A stretch of 64,000 nt of DNA from the NCBI GenBank assembly GCA_900095095.1, contig FMBT01000291.1:1201704-1265703 (forward strand), read 5' to 3'. The first letter of the stretch is position 1; each line of letters begins with the position of its first letter. Source of the DNA: Fragilariopsis cylindrus CCMP1102 (Eukaryota > Bacillariophyta > Bacillariophyceae > Bacillariales > Bacillariaceae). Shown in pieces: positions 20,499 to 33,865 of this stretch. Below the pieces are notes generated by a model, which did not search any database, had not been told where the DNA came from, and worked only from the letters and a program-made list of their open reading frames with translations. Made by a program: the position numbers and the translations under genes.

Positions 20499-23400
20499 TT
20501 ATACCAATTGTGTTCGAATCGGCTTGCGTTGAAAATTCTGGTCATCATTGCAAACGGAAGGTGAACGTTGATCATCGTTGCGTACGGTAGGTGACAGTCC
20601 CATTCTATCATCCTGTTGAATCTCATTGTGACCCGAATTTACTCCTTCAGTCATATCATAACCATTCAATCTCCCTCTAGATTGATGTTTTCTTACTCTA
20701 GAAGATCCAACATTGTCGTATTCCCAAGAAACAGCCGAAACAACGCTGCCAGCGTCATCTCTATCGGTATTATTGATACCACAAGTTTTCGCCAGCAGAA
20801 AACCAAGGTTCTCTCTGATGCTTCCCCAAGCATCACATGCATCGACAGTGGGTTCGCGTCTTCTGTTTTGGTTTGTGTTAGGAGAGAAGTCTGCAGTATA
20901 GTATGTCTCGTTATCACCTTCATGATTATTCATCGTTGCAGGGACAATATCATCTCGATTCGTATAATGATAATCTTGGTAGTTATTTTCATACTGATGT
21001 GATACCGGTTGATGTCCAGAATGATGAACATGTTGCGGAGCGTCGTATGTCAAGTCAGGATCGGAATCAGTTGACTTTTTGTTTTTATTTAGCAATTGGT
21101 CTACAAATTTTGAGGTCAAACCAACCTTAAGTGCAGCAGAACGAACACGTGATTCGGATTCAGCTGAAAGTTTATTTCCACCAAAATTGCTAGACGCAAC
21201 CTCGATGAAACGGTTCAATAAGTTGAGTTCTTCCTTACTTGTCCCCTCTGGTACTTCTGTTGTGTTGTACAATATTGGAGTCAAACTTTGATCAATAGAT
21301 CTACGATTGCCTTTAGGAGATGGGTCAGGTTTGGGATCACTCTGGTAAGAAATTCTGTCTGTGCGGTGTGGAGGAGGGTCCAATTCATGATGCAGTGAAA
21401 CGTCGGCATTTTGTCTTTCTTTTTCAATTGCGTCCAAAGCCTGATCATCATCTGAATCCATGAGTGAATTGTCCATAAAGTTTGTAATAGGATCTGGAGT
21501 AAACTCATGGGGATAGTGATGGTGATGGTGATATCCGATATTTCCTGCCTTTGGCGTCGTAGCTTCATTTTCTTCCGTAATTTCTAGATTTTCTCCTTGA
21601 TTTTCGGCTTCATTGTTTGGCCAATTGACCTGATAGGAATTTCTAAGCCCGTTGTCGTTATCATCATTTTCACTGGTAACTGTCTCAACTTGCAACGTAT
21701 CAGATAGAGTTGAAGCTAGTTTATCGAGTTCAGCAAAATCGTTATGTTTCAACTCACTTGGTGTCGATTGTATCTCTGTATGGTTTCGAGAGTATCTTTC
21801 ATTGAATGATGCATTTTGGAAATGCAGTCCAGTGCTGCTCAGGTTCTGTGGGACTTCATCTACGTCTTGGGAATTGTTTTGGCCATGCAGTATCGATGGG
21901 GACAAATTTGAGCTGTTTGTTATTATCTCAGAACTCTGATATTCTCCGAACATTGCATCTAAGGGCTCAGACGGATCCTGCTTAGTTATATCAACATTGC
22001 GTTTAGATATGTTTACTTGAGTATCTTCTTCATAAGATTTTCTTTCCTCGTTTCCTGGACGTTTATAGTCTGCTAGAAAAGCGTTTAAATCCTCAAAATG
22101 ATCGCGTTGTTCGGGTATGTCACCGTTGCGCTGAAGTTTGTCTATCGGACTTTGTCCCGAAGAGAGTCTTTGTTGTTTCATATCTTCCCCGAGCGTGTCT
22201 CCCTTTTGCTCCAAAAATTCTCTTAGTCCTCGATGATGCTCTCGTATCGAATTATACTCGTTCAGGGTCACAGAGTTGTTATTTGTATTCATGAACATTG
22301 CAGTCTCACTCTCTCTTATCAATGGGTTCAGAGCATTGAATTCGCTCTCAGCACTAGACCGACTGCTTTCGTCATTGTCGCTGTGTTGGGAACTTGAATC
22401 TTCATGTTCATTTGTCCCATACGTCGGTTCCAGTCTAGGTGAAAAAGAGGACTCAACTTTTCTTGAAAGTGTTCCAATCCTGTTATTTGTATTCGGGAAC
22501 TTTGCCGTCTCACTCTCTCTTGACAATGGGTTTAAACCATTGGATTCGCTCTCGACGCTAGACCGACTACGTTCATCATTTTCATGGTGGTCGAAGCTTA
22601 AATATTCTTGTTTATTTGTCTCGTTCGTCCATTCCTGTCTAGGTGAAAAAGAGGATTCGACATTTTTTGAATATGTTGTAGTCCTGTCTACGAAATATGG
22701 ACTACTTACCCAGGAATTTCTCTCTAGGGTGTTCTCGTTCTCCTGATAGAGTAGTGCATCTTCGGTAGTTCGTTTTCTACGAACTGGCGAACACTCTTCG
22801 ACTCTGTTTTGACGCTGCATTGATGCCTTTGTTGTTCCTTCCATTGAATTCGATAATTGGGTCAAGATGCGATTGTCAGTAGCTCTACAGCTTTCATCGA
22901 ACTTCTGCTCTTTTGGACACGGCAAGAAGTGGAACGACCCCAGTTTATTATATGCTTCATCGCTGTTGTCAATGTTAGTAAATACCATACTCTCGCTGGA
23001 TTCAACCAGTAAAGTATCGCTATTGTTTGTATGGGCATCAAAATTTGAGTCAAACGTCTCCCATGAAGTTTCTGTCGTTTTCTGATTATAACACGAAGAG
23101 GGGTATGTTTGCCGAAGAGCGTATTGATCATGACCCGAATCACGAACATCTTTATCAAGTAAGTCACTCTCATTGTATCTTGAAGCACTTCCAGAGCTGA
23201 AACTGCTGCCACAAGAGCCTTCGTTAAGGTCGGACGAAGACGATTCATTTCGAAGAAGATTCGCAAAATAGTTTTTGGATTTGCTTACAACTGACATGTT
23301 TGCTTCACTCGACTGAGTGGAGGGACTTGATCTGGGATTCCGACCAATTGTCTGCTGGTATGATACTGGCTGCTCCGACAAAACATTTCTATCAAATACG

Positions 23401-26400
23401 CCATCAAACTCAGTCCATTCTTCCTCAACAATGGAAGAGGATAAAGAAGCTGATTTACGGAAAGAGGGGTATTCGTTTAGTATTACTGGAACAGCATCAG
23501 AATTAGATTGAGCATTGCATTCTTCAGGAATAAAGTTATCCGAATCTGACTTTAACGTACTATTTCCCTCTTCTCTTTGGTTGGAATGAGAAGCGTCTTG
23601 ATTACTACGAAAGGGGGTGGAAGTATTTCCACAATCTTCTACACCATTATCATCGTCATAAACATCGGAATCACAATTGTCGACGTACTCATCATCATCA
23701 TCATCATCATCATCATCAATATCAATATCAATATCATCGTTGACAAAGGAGGAATTCGGGCACCGCGGGGGTAGGGCAATGTGGCAGCTTCATTGCGGCC
23801 TTCGTCTTCGTCACTACTACTGTCGTAACGACATTCCTGATCGACTGTCTTGAGCATAGAGTTTGTTACTACTTGAGGAGAAGATAGATGAGGATTCTGC
23901 CCATAATTTATGGAAGTGCGTTGCTGTAATTCTATCTCTGGCTCCAACAACCCCGTATGCATATGTTCTCTCGAATATTTATCTGAATCAATAGTTTCAT
24001 TTTCCTCCTCCTCTTTTGATTTTGGTCTCGTCGGGAGTTTTTCTTCTTCTGAGCTTCCATTCCGATGATTTGTGTATAGATGTAATTCTATCTCTGGCTT
24101 CACCATCACCGTATGCATGTGTTCTCCTGAATATTTTTTTGGATCAGTAATTTCTTTTTCCTCTTCTTCTTCCTTTTCCTCTTTCTCTTCTGATTTTGGT
24201 CTCGTGGCGAGTTTTTCTTCTTCTGAGTTTCCATTTCGATGATTTATCGAAATAACTTCGACTTCAACCTTGTCAAGAGAGATGGGATCATACTTAAAAC
24301 TTGTTGCAGGTTGAGCTGGGTCACGGAACACATTGTCTGGCCCAAAACCAGCCCATATCTTCTCTTTGTTAGCCGAATCTAGTCTCCTATTTTTTTCGGC
24401 TGAAGGAATAGGAATCACATCGCTGTCCTCAGATCTACTACAGATTTGTGCTAGGTTGATAAATTCCTTTGTCACATCGTTCGTCTGATCTTCAGACTCG
24501 AAAAAGTTTCCATTTCGATGATTCATTGAGATAACTTCGATTTCATTCTTGTCTGGAGAGATGGGATCATGCTTTAAACTTGTAGCAGGTTGAGCCCATT
24601 TCTTCCCTTCGTTAGCCGAATCTGGTCCCCTGGATTTTTCAGTAGGAGGAATAGGAATCTCACAGCTGTCCTCAGATCTACTGCTGATCTGTGCAAGATC
24701 GGAGGTAAATTCTTTTGTCATATTATCCGTCTGATCTTGAAAGTCGACAACAAATCCTTCTTCTGAGTTTCCATTTTGATGGTTTATTGGAATAACTTCG
24801 ACTTCAACCTTGTCTGGAGAGATGAGACCATATTTCAGGCTTGTAGCAGGTTGAGCTGGGTCGCAGAATACATTGTTTGACTCAAAACCAGCCCATTTCT
24901 TCTCTTTGTTAGCAAAATCCAGTCCCCTGATTTTTTCAGCTGGAGGAATAGGAATCACACAGTAGCTGTCCTCAGATCTGCTACTGCTGTGCGCAAGATC
25001 GGAGATGAATATATTTGTCACATCGTCCGGCTGATCTTCGAAGTCGACGAAAACATTGTCTGAGTCAGAGTGATCACTTATGGATAACATCTTTGAATTT
25101 TTCCTATTATTGTAGTCATTGGTAGTGTTGTGAATGAATTCTCTCTCGATGTCTTGTCCTGAAGGTTCTTTATTAAGATTCAATGGAGGGAAAACCGGTC
25201 GTTCGTTAAAGGTGTGTAGCTCTTTCGAAAGTCCTATCTGATCCTTGGAAACGAACGGTGTACCTTCAAATTCTTGAAAGTTTTCGTTATTCGGAAAGGT
25301 AGTCAATAATATGGATTCCATGTTAGCATTACGTTGATCGTAGCGATCATTGGGCGTCTGACTTTCTTCGGAGCAATCTGGTGATTGTTTTGTGCTCTCA
25401 GACTGGTCGTTGATTTCAAATTGATCATAGTAGTCGTTTTCCTGGTTTGTAGCTATTTCCTCTGGTAATGTCTGCCGTAAAAACGATTCTTGTTTCCCTT
25501 CAACGAATGATTCTTCTTCACACAAATTCCGAACCGATGTTTTGTCTTCTCCTAGTACGGAGCAATCCGACGATTGTTCTATTCTCTCAGACTGGTCGTT
25601 GATTTCAGACTGATCATAGTAGTCGCTTTCCTGGTCTGTGGCTGTTTCTTCTGAGAATGTCTGTCGTAAAAACGATTCTTGTTGCTCTTCGACAGATTTT
25701 TCTTCATAAAAATTCCGAACGGTTGTTGTGTCTTCTTCTAGTACGGAGCAATCCGACGATTGTTCTGTTCTCTCAGATTGGTCGTTGATTTCGAATTGAC
25801 CATAGTACTCGCTTTCCTGGTCTGTAGCTGTTCCTTCTGAGAATGTCTGTAGTAAAAACGATTTTTGTTGCTCTTCGACAGATTTTTCTTCATACAAATT
25901 CCGAATGGTTGTTGTGTCTTCTTCTAGTACGGAGCAATCCGACGATCGTTTTGTTCTCTCAGATTGGTCGTCGCTCTCCTGGTCTGTCGATATTTCCTCT
26001 GGACATATCTGTCGTAGAAACGATCCTTGTTTCTCTTCGAATGATTCTTTTCCATACAAATTCCGAACCGTTGTTTTGTCTTCTTTTAGTACAAGATCGC
26101 ATTGTATACTTCCTGTTCTTTCCATGCAGCACTGGACCTTGTCTGACAATTCAATATCAATTCATTTTTCTGCTTTTCTCTCGGAGAATCTTCTGGTACT
26201 AAATCTTGTTCAACCGTTGTATAACTCATTTCGATACTCTTACTTCCATTCTTTCTTTGGGGAAATCCGAAGATTACCAGGCTCTTGCTGTGTCCAAGCG
26301 GCAAGAACTTTTTTTACATTTCCATTCTGTATTATTTCGTGAATATCTGTGCTAGTTGGTCGCTTATTTGGTACTGGTAGACAATCTTTTTCCTCAAACA

Positions 26401-27841
26401 TGGCTCGTGCCTTCAATAAATTTCCAGACAACGGTGCATTGTGTCCCGATCTTTCTACTCTAACTGGAGATGAACTCTTTACCTGGGATATGATCCTCTT
26501 CTCGAGCATTTCTAAGCCTCGTTTGACAGCAGAATTGCCCTCGTTCTCGGGTTTTCCATTTTGCCCATTCGTCCTTTTTTTTCCTGGTATGATTAGAGTT
26601 GTCTCCGGAACTATCCGTGGTGGAACTTTTCTTTCCATTGCGCTTGGGGTATTGATCGAATTGATGTTTTCCTGCGGTACGTATGGTACTTCCCTTGGCG
26701 ATGAAACAAATTTACGATCGGTAGCGCATGGGATCACGCTCGAATTTTTGTTTGTCATACCATCGTTTGTCTCTAGGACTGCCCTTAATGACGGAGAAAG
26801 TTCTCGTTGAATTGCACAAGGGGTAACTATCAAATCATCGTCTCTTGACTCAGGATGACCTTTACCAGGTGGAAGTTTATACATGAAGTTCCTATTATTG
26901 ACCATATCATGGTTGGTCAAATTTTCGTCTATCAGATTTTCATCGGTCTCTAGGACTGCACTTAATGACGGCGGAACTTCTCGTTCAGTTGCACAAGGGG
27001 TAATACTTAAATCATCGTCTCTTGACTCAGGATAACTTTCACCGGGTGGAGGTTTATACATGAAGTTCCTATTGACTATATCGTTGAATGGTGTTCGGGA
27101 TTTAAACTTCGTCATAGACTCAGCTTCAATCCGTGCTAGCTTTGCGTCAGATTCAGTTATGAACACGTGTTTCCTTTCTTCGCTATAATCTCTAGGGAGC
27201 CGTGATGCATTCTTTGTCAGTCCAAACTTAGTTTCGTTCGGGTCACATCTTAAAGCCTCTTCGTAGAGTCGACCTGTCAGAGGTGATTTTTTAATGATAT
27301 CTCCCAACCGCATATTTTGCTCTTTCAGAAGCTGTTGTATGATCTTGTGCATGCAAATTCTCCAGATCGAATTTGTTACATTTAATCCATCACCACTTTT
27401 TTGGTCCTCACCCATTTCAAGTAGCATTCGTGAAAGATGTGGATCTTTTCTTATATTCCTAGCAAATGCATCGTTAGAAGTCATGCAATAATCAACCACA
27501 GCATTTTGACCAGCTGTTTGTTCCAATAGAGTATCGACGACCTCCATCGAGAGTCCAGCATGGGTAGCAGAGTCCCGTAGCCTACTTGCATCAAGCGTAG
27601 ATAATTTTTTCCCCCTGTAGATATTCCCGGCTTGTAATATAAATTGATTTATTGCGTTGATAACGGCCTCCTTTTTTAGTTCATATTTCCGGTTAGCTTC
27701 CAATGACGATGTTGAAGCACGGGCATCATTAGAAGTAATCGTGTGAGATTTTTCCGAAGAATCTGTTAGAAAAGCGGCTAATGTATTAATGGATATATTC
27801 TCCGAGGCTGCCGTATCGTCGTCATTGATGATGGCGCTCAT
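20499..27841 (-). CDS. Giant disordered protein II with two copies of the novel shared domain (split by frameshifts)
   Basis: Three long frames (27841-26240, 26149-23639 and about 23757-20499) continue one another and give roughly 2,440 residues. The last frame has no ATG of its own; it runs back through an Asp-rich stretch to the CCCG at about 23757, where one base is missing. At 26246 there is either a frame change or an intron (GTAAGA donor, about 100 nt). The N-terminal domain copy lies at 27505-27685 (KKLSTLDASRLRDSA..AGLSMEVVDTLLE) and the second at 21080-21245 (KLSAESESRVRSAALKVG..KFVDQLL). Between them are Ser/Glu/Asn-rich repeats: two NRNFMYK-PPG units, four ~63-residue units at 25340-26100, about three ~115-residue units at 23980-25080, and two at 22280-22680. 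The C-terminus has AWGSIRENLGFLLAK and SVVSAVSWEYDN, echoing the end of protein I. No membrane segment or leader. Function unknown; a structural or scaffolding role is only a guess. Confidence 0.65.
25340..26100 (-). repeat. Four ~63-residue tandem coding repeats in protein II
   Basis: Each copy reads V-L-x-E-D-x-T-(T/S)-(V/I)-R-N, then a Glu/Lys-rich part with SFL-(R/L)-QT, then DQSE-x-x-x-x-S-x-DCS. The copy at the 5' end of the coding strand is shorter. The copies differ by scattered substitutions, so they are older than the repeats at the end of protein I. Confidence 0.85.
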
Positions 27842-29044
27842 GATGTGTCTCAGCCTGCGTTAATTGAGACTTGCTTTTGCCTAAACACCAAATCGATTCA
27901 CAAATAATAAATGAATGAGACTACTTATTGAAGCCCTATCTACCCACTAGTATATGACAACAAGCATGGAATGTAGCAATGGGTTAACTATTACCTAGAC
28001 AATGTTTCGTATGGATAATAGAAGAGGGGTTTCATAGTTGCTCTTCTATCAATCGTGTCACTCTTACAGTACTATTTTCTTATTTAGTTTGTACTACTGT
28101 ATAAATAAATTTATGTAACTGCGACGTTCACTTTGTGATGATTTTTTAAGTGCGATGATCGCCCCGCGTAAAAAACGGTTTTTTTTTCTATCTCTTCTCT
28201 CTTTCTCATCTGTTGAGTGATGGGCAGACTGTTACTTACGTTGCTATCATGCATGATGTAATTAATATTATTTGAGTCGTGATTTAATCCAAGACTGAAT
28301 GTATCTATATTTAGACAGGAAGAACAACAAGATAAAGATTAAAAAACATGTTTTTAAAATTCAATTACAATTTGAAATTACATACTGTACCATAAGGTAA
28401 ATCCAACATTGAATCACAGTGTACCAGTGATAAGGAAACTTCTTTCCTTGTATGGGAAGGTTCTCACTTGTTGTGTCTCAATCAACCAATGCCCTGATTG
28501 TTTAGTAGTATGTATGACATGTCAAGTAGTTCAAATATTCAATTCTTAGGCACTATTACCAGGACAACAGTTGTTCCAACTATAATACAAAGAAATAGAA
28601 GAAGGAAGCCTTAAAGACACAGTGGTAAACAATGAGCCAGTATAGTCTCATGTGATAAGCTACATTATTAAATTGACTTTGTGCTCCATTAATTCGGTAT
28701 TGTATTCCATTATATCAATTTCTAAGTACTACCATAGACCACAATTTGTAATATGTGAATAAAGACTGGAAGCAAGTGTTATCTTATAGGAAGTATAACA
28801 TCAGAGGCAAAAGCAGTCTAGGTGCCTAACCAAACTACATAAGAAACCACCAAAGCCTACGAGTATCTCTCTTTCACTGTGTGTGCCTTACAAGTACCCA
28901 CTACAATTAATTACAGGTCAATAATCAAGATTTTGCCAAAGTCAAGTGCATGTTGGATCTTTAGGTCTTATCAAACTAGAAAAGAACATAGTAGTAGTAA
29001 TAACGGAAAGTGTATAATAAATATGACTGGAAAAAATTATTTTG
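27842..29044. other. Long intergenic region
   Basis: About 1.2 kb between the start of protein II and the 3' end of protein III, both transcribed leftward, so it must hold the protein II promoter. I see no coding or structured RNA signal. Small features: a TTTTTTTTC tract near 28180 and CTCTTCTCTCTTTCTC near 28192. Confidence 0.5.
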
Positions 29045-32000
29045 TTAGTATGGAAATGAACCAGCTGGGAAATATTTCTTTCGCCATCGGCTTTTTCTCA
29101 ACGAGCTTGTAAAGTCTGGATGCACCCTTGTCACGTGTTCTCCAATCTTCTGCCTTGTATTCACTATTGTGCCACATTCTGGAGCTTCTTCCCATTCATC
29201 ATCGTCATAACTACTACCAGATGAGTAGGAGCCACTTAATTGTGATCCTTCCTCCGAACCAGAATTTTCGCTGTCGGAATCGGAAACAGATCCTTCGGTA
29301 GATGGTCTCGGCAAATGAAGCTTACGGCTCTCCCATGTTGTGTACCATTCTGGAGTCCAATCTCCAGGATCCGGGATATTTCGCATGGGCATTTCCATCG
29401 ATTTTGGCTTGCAAATAGGAGCTTTAATCTTGTCGTTACCTCTCGTATTTACAAGATTACCAAACCAATTCCGAGAAAAAGTTAGGCTTCTCTCGTGAAG
29501 AAATCGTTGACGCACATAACGAAGTTCCCAAGGTGTTTCATCCTGTGGCCAGTCGTCTCCCCCAAATGCAGCAGATTCTTGCAATGAGTTCACATCAACA
29601 CTGAAATAGCCTATATGTGGTTTCGTTCGTAGTTTATACGAGAGTTTGCAGTTTTCCCTAGCAAACGGGAAAGACTTCTTATTGAACATGAAGTTCGAAA
29701 TACCCTCAGCGGTAGCCATGCCACCAATTTCGGATAAATTAGCAACTTTTGGAGGCTTTTTTGGAGAGAGCCAGGTGGCCTCCTGCCACCCCCAGCCATA
29801 GGTCGCCATAGCTGTTCTTCGTTGCCAAACCCCTTCATCGTAACTTTGAATACGCTTGCAAGCTTTTCTGATGTCAGTATCAACACGAATGATCTCGTTC
29901 TCGTGTCGTTTATTTGTAGCAGTACCAACAACTTTTGGAATACCAAAATATTTACTTTCTTTTGCTTCTTCCTCGTATCCGTATCCTTCTGATCCACTTG
30001 TATCATTACTCTTGGTTGCGCTAAATTTACTTTGAGTACTATCAGCTTCTTCATTACTGCTGCTGTTAAAGGTCCGTCTGGTCAGAGATGTTGGGGAATC
30101 CGCATGATTCTGTTGACTTCCATTTCCCTCAACTTCGTGGCTGCTCGGTTCTGACCTATTCCCCGCTATCTCTTCATCAACATCTTCTACTTCTACTTCT
30201 TTGGCTTGGTCTGGTTCTTCTGAAACGGGCGCACCGGACTTCGAAGATAGAAATGCTGCGATAGCGGCATCTTCGTTCAGATCTTCAACATCTTTTTCTT
30301 CCCAGCCTTTCAAGAGCAAGTCTCGATCTTCTTCGCTTGATGCTTGTGGAACAACTTCAGGATGCCCTTCGTTTACATAGTCGAGAAATGTATCAACAAA
30401 ATCAAGAGGAACGTTTGCTTTAAGGGCTGCTTGTCTAATTTGTGCTTCTTCAATAATTGTCGGCTTCTTTCCCTCAACTACAGGCATCATCACTCTTCGG
30501 AAGTCATTGACACACTTTTCATCATTCCCCCCTTCAATTTGACGCCGATCAATTGTATTAAAGTAATTGATCAGCATCGTAGGTGATGCCATACCAGATA
30601 AATCATCAGGGGGGTCCTGTAGAGACTGAGTTTCAACATGATCATTGTTTTCTTTCACACTGTCATTATTTTCCCGATCCTCCTCCTCCGTATCCAGGTC
30701 TTCGAATTGACGAAGAAAAGGATTGGAATGCTCGGATGAGTCGTCAGCCTTTACGACTTCAAGCCTAGGTAATATTTCCCCGCCAGGAGAATCTATCGTT
30801 TCTAATGTGGTAGCCTTATCCTCTGCTTCTCCACCGAGAAGATCTTTAACTTTAGCAACCTTGTCCTCTTCTTCAGCATTCATAGCAGCTTCAACCTCTG
30901 CAGCTGTAGCCGAAATTGCTTTTTTGACCGCAGCTACTCGAGCTTCCTCAACTCGGCATAGGAAGCCAGCAATATCAGCATCATCCTCATTGTGAGCTTC
31001 AAATGAAGTTTTCCAGCTCAACACATGTTCATTCATACTTGAAAAATTTGGGCATACAAAAGAAATAGTGTCATTTGCATCATCAAGGAACTGATCAACA
31101 AGGTCCAAAGATATATCTGCCTTCTGTGCTGCTTGTCTAATTTGAGCTGTTTCTACTGAATTTGGTTTGTGACCATCAACAAGTGGAACAATGAGTTCCT
31201 TAAATTGCTGCAGGAGGTGCTCTTGATCTACTCCACTGATAGGCTGTTGATCTATTGCAGAAACAAACTTACTGATCTTGGTTGGTGATAGCACTCCTTG
31301 ACCAACTTCAAATGCAGGCATTTCTTCAAAGGACGACGTATCAGTACTATCAATTCCGTTATCTCCAGGAAATTCGTTTACTGGGTTTTGATCTCCAAGA
31401 TTTTCTTCTACCTCTGACATAATGGATCTTATCTCTTCCGCATTATCATCCTCTGTTTGCGGTAATTCATTTGCTTCTTCATTGTCATTTTCCGTAACCA
31501 AATTACGATTAGCCATAATTTCAACTTCACCACTGTCGCCATAAACTAAATGGTCGCAAGATTTGACAGAATCGTCATCATCACCACTGTCGTTTGTTGA
31601 TGCTTCAAGGTTGGCACTGGATCTATTATTTACTTCGCTGACGGCCTCGCTTGCTTGTATGGAGGTATCGTCAGATAGAAGACTAACAATATTCCTTGAT
31701 TTGTCTGAGGGACGAGGGCCAGAAACAACAAAATGCGCACGCGTACGACCTGTTGCTCTCATGGTCTCCTCACTTGCAACGTCTCGAAGAGCCCACGGAA
31801 CTGAACCAGTTTCGCTCAATCCATAGCTCCTAACACTAATATCGGCATCGTCTTCGGTCACGCGATTGTTCACGATATCCGATTCACTTTCAGGAATATG
31901 CTCAAGAATTGCATATCGCTCGGATCCAATATTTTGTGAGTCAACAGATGACATTCTACTTAAAGCATTCATCTCGTTTATATCTTGCTCAACACCAATA

Positions 32001-33637
32001 TCGCAGACAGGTATTTGTTCCACTTGTACGTCGGCTTTGTCGTAAGTTCCTCTGGGTTCTTTTCTTCCATCATCACCATAAACTGATTCCTCTTCGGAGG
32101 GTATGGCCTGAAGCGTACAAGAGCGGGATTCACGAACTGCATGTTCCAACTTTTCGTAGGTGTCAACACTGCCTACAACATTAATGTGGTGCGTGTTTTC
32201 GTCATGTCCGTTACTGTTATCATCATCTTCCGTTGAGGCCACTTCAACTACAGTGCTGAGAACCTTTCGAACGCTCGCAGTAAATGGAGTATCAGCGAAT
32301 TGAGTGTTCGGGTCCTCATTGTTCATCCCATCATCATCGTCCTCTTCACCATCATCATCATCATCATCATCATTATCATCCTCACTTTCTCCTTCTTCAT
32401 CAGTTTCCAACAAATGCGTAGTAGATGGTGGTCCAGGTGGATCAGCCTTTCTGATAGAAACGTCGTAAGCCAAAGACGATGGTGGATCCTTACATGCTCC
32501 TGGGGTGGCATCAGATAGCAATTCATAAATCGGTGAAGGTCTGGACGTTCGAACTTGTGCTACAGCGTCTCTATCGTATCCAGTCTTACGATCCTTATCA
32601 TTTCTTTCTCGTTCGTTGACGCCTTTATTATTATTATCGTTTTGAGAAAAGAAATCATCGTCTCTCATAAGATTTTCAAGATTTTCTAGTTTTTTAATAG
32701 CTTTATGTTCCGATTGAATACATAGTTGTAACTTGCGCTCTTCGTCCTTTTTAGCAATCGAATCAATAAAGGCCGAAATTTCTGCTAATGTTTCAGGTTG
32801 AACTTCTCCAATCGACGAATCTTCTTCCGTGTCACAAGAACTGGCACCACTTAAGCTGGAAGATAACGCCAGACGCATTTTTTCAATCGAGTCTACCGCA
32901 TGTATAATAGACGACGAATCATCCGAATTGTTGTATTCTAACGAGTGTGTTGTCGAACCATGTGCTCCCACACCAAGTCGATTCAGGAAGGCATTAACGT
33001 CTTGAAGTGTCTCCGCATCAACCGCAGGAAGTAATTTCTCGTCATCATCATTATCATCATCCCCACTTGGTAAGGCCGGAATATCTGTGGTCGACGACGA
33101 CGGTTCGTGTTGTATTTCAGAGCGTTGTTGTTGTTGCTGTTGTTGTTCTTTTTGTTCAAAGGAGGGTCTTTTGGGCAAAGATGCACTCGACGTAGTGGCT
33201 TGTACCTCAGACCGAGACGAAAATACGTTGTTAACTATAGAAAAAAACGATTTTTTTCGCTCTCCTCCTTGCTGATTGGATCCTTCAGAAGATGATGCTG
33301 ATTCATCATCTTCATTTGATTTTGCTGTTATTTTTTCTCGCGTTGCTGTTTTCTGATCTCCAATTATTATTGCGGTACCTACACTTGTACCTGCTGGACC
33401 ACCTGATAATGGTATTGCATTTTCAATCTCAGTCAAATCAGTAATGGATACTCCATCATTCTTCTTGAATTTACTGGCAGTAGTAGAGGATGAATCCGTT
33501 GCAGTAGACGAACTTTGATCAGATAAAAACGAACGGGGTTGAAAAACTCGTTCTCGCATCGGTTGTTCATTACCTGTTACTACTGAATCTTGCTGCTCGA
33601 CAATACTAGCAGCGCCAGCAGCAGTCACCGCTTTCTT

Positions 33638-33668
<31 letters not shown>

Positions 33669-33865
33669 GACTTTGCCATTTGTTTAGCCCGAACAAGTGC
33701 AATTGCTGCAGAAACAGAATCGCGAGAAGGAACAGAACTACACATACTACTACTGGCAATTGTTCGAGGAGGTGGAGGAGCGGGAATAAAACCATCACCA
33801 TCATCATCATGGTGCTCGTTTACGATCATCATACCGTTATTCAATGATGATGACGAGGACGACAT
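29045..33865 (-). CDS. Giant disordered protein III with two tandem copies of the novel shared domain
   Basis: 1,606 residues in one unbroken frame. The first ~870 residues are disordered, with Asn, Gln, Ser and Asp/Glu homopolymers (DDDDDDDGEEDDDDG near 32360). The novel domain appears twice, at 31075-31235 (GHKPNSVETAQIRQAAQKA..LDLVDQFLD) and 30365-30535 (GKKPTIIEEAQIRQAALKA..LDFVDTFLD), linked by an Ala/Glu-rich helix. The C-terminal ~300 residues look folded and conserved: KYFGIPKVVG, CKRIQSYDEGVWQRR, YGWGWQEATWLSPKKPPKV, IGYFSVDVNSLQE, PWELRYVRQRFLHERSLTFSRNW and DWTPEWYTTWE, then a Ser/Asp/Glu tail and a basic end. I recognise no named family; the Trp-rich module resembles uncharacterised diatom proteins. 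No leader or membrane segment. Confidence 0.75.

Noticed and set aside
23577-23774. Ile/Val-rich open frame on the + strand
   Set aside because: It is the complement of the Asp-rich (GAT)n stretch of protein II; such shadow frames also occur opposite Ku80, protein III and the START gene.
25340-26100. Regular repeats as a CRISPR-like array
   Set aside because: They are in-frame protein repeats of ~190 bp in a eukaryotic gene with no short repeat-spacer structure.
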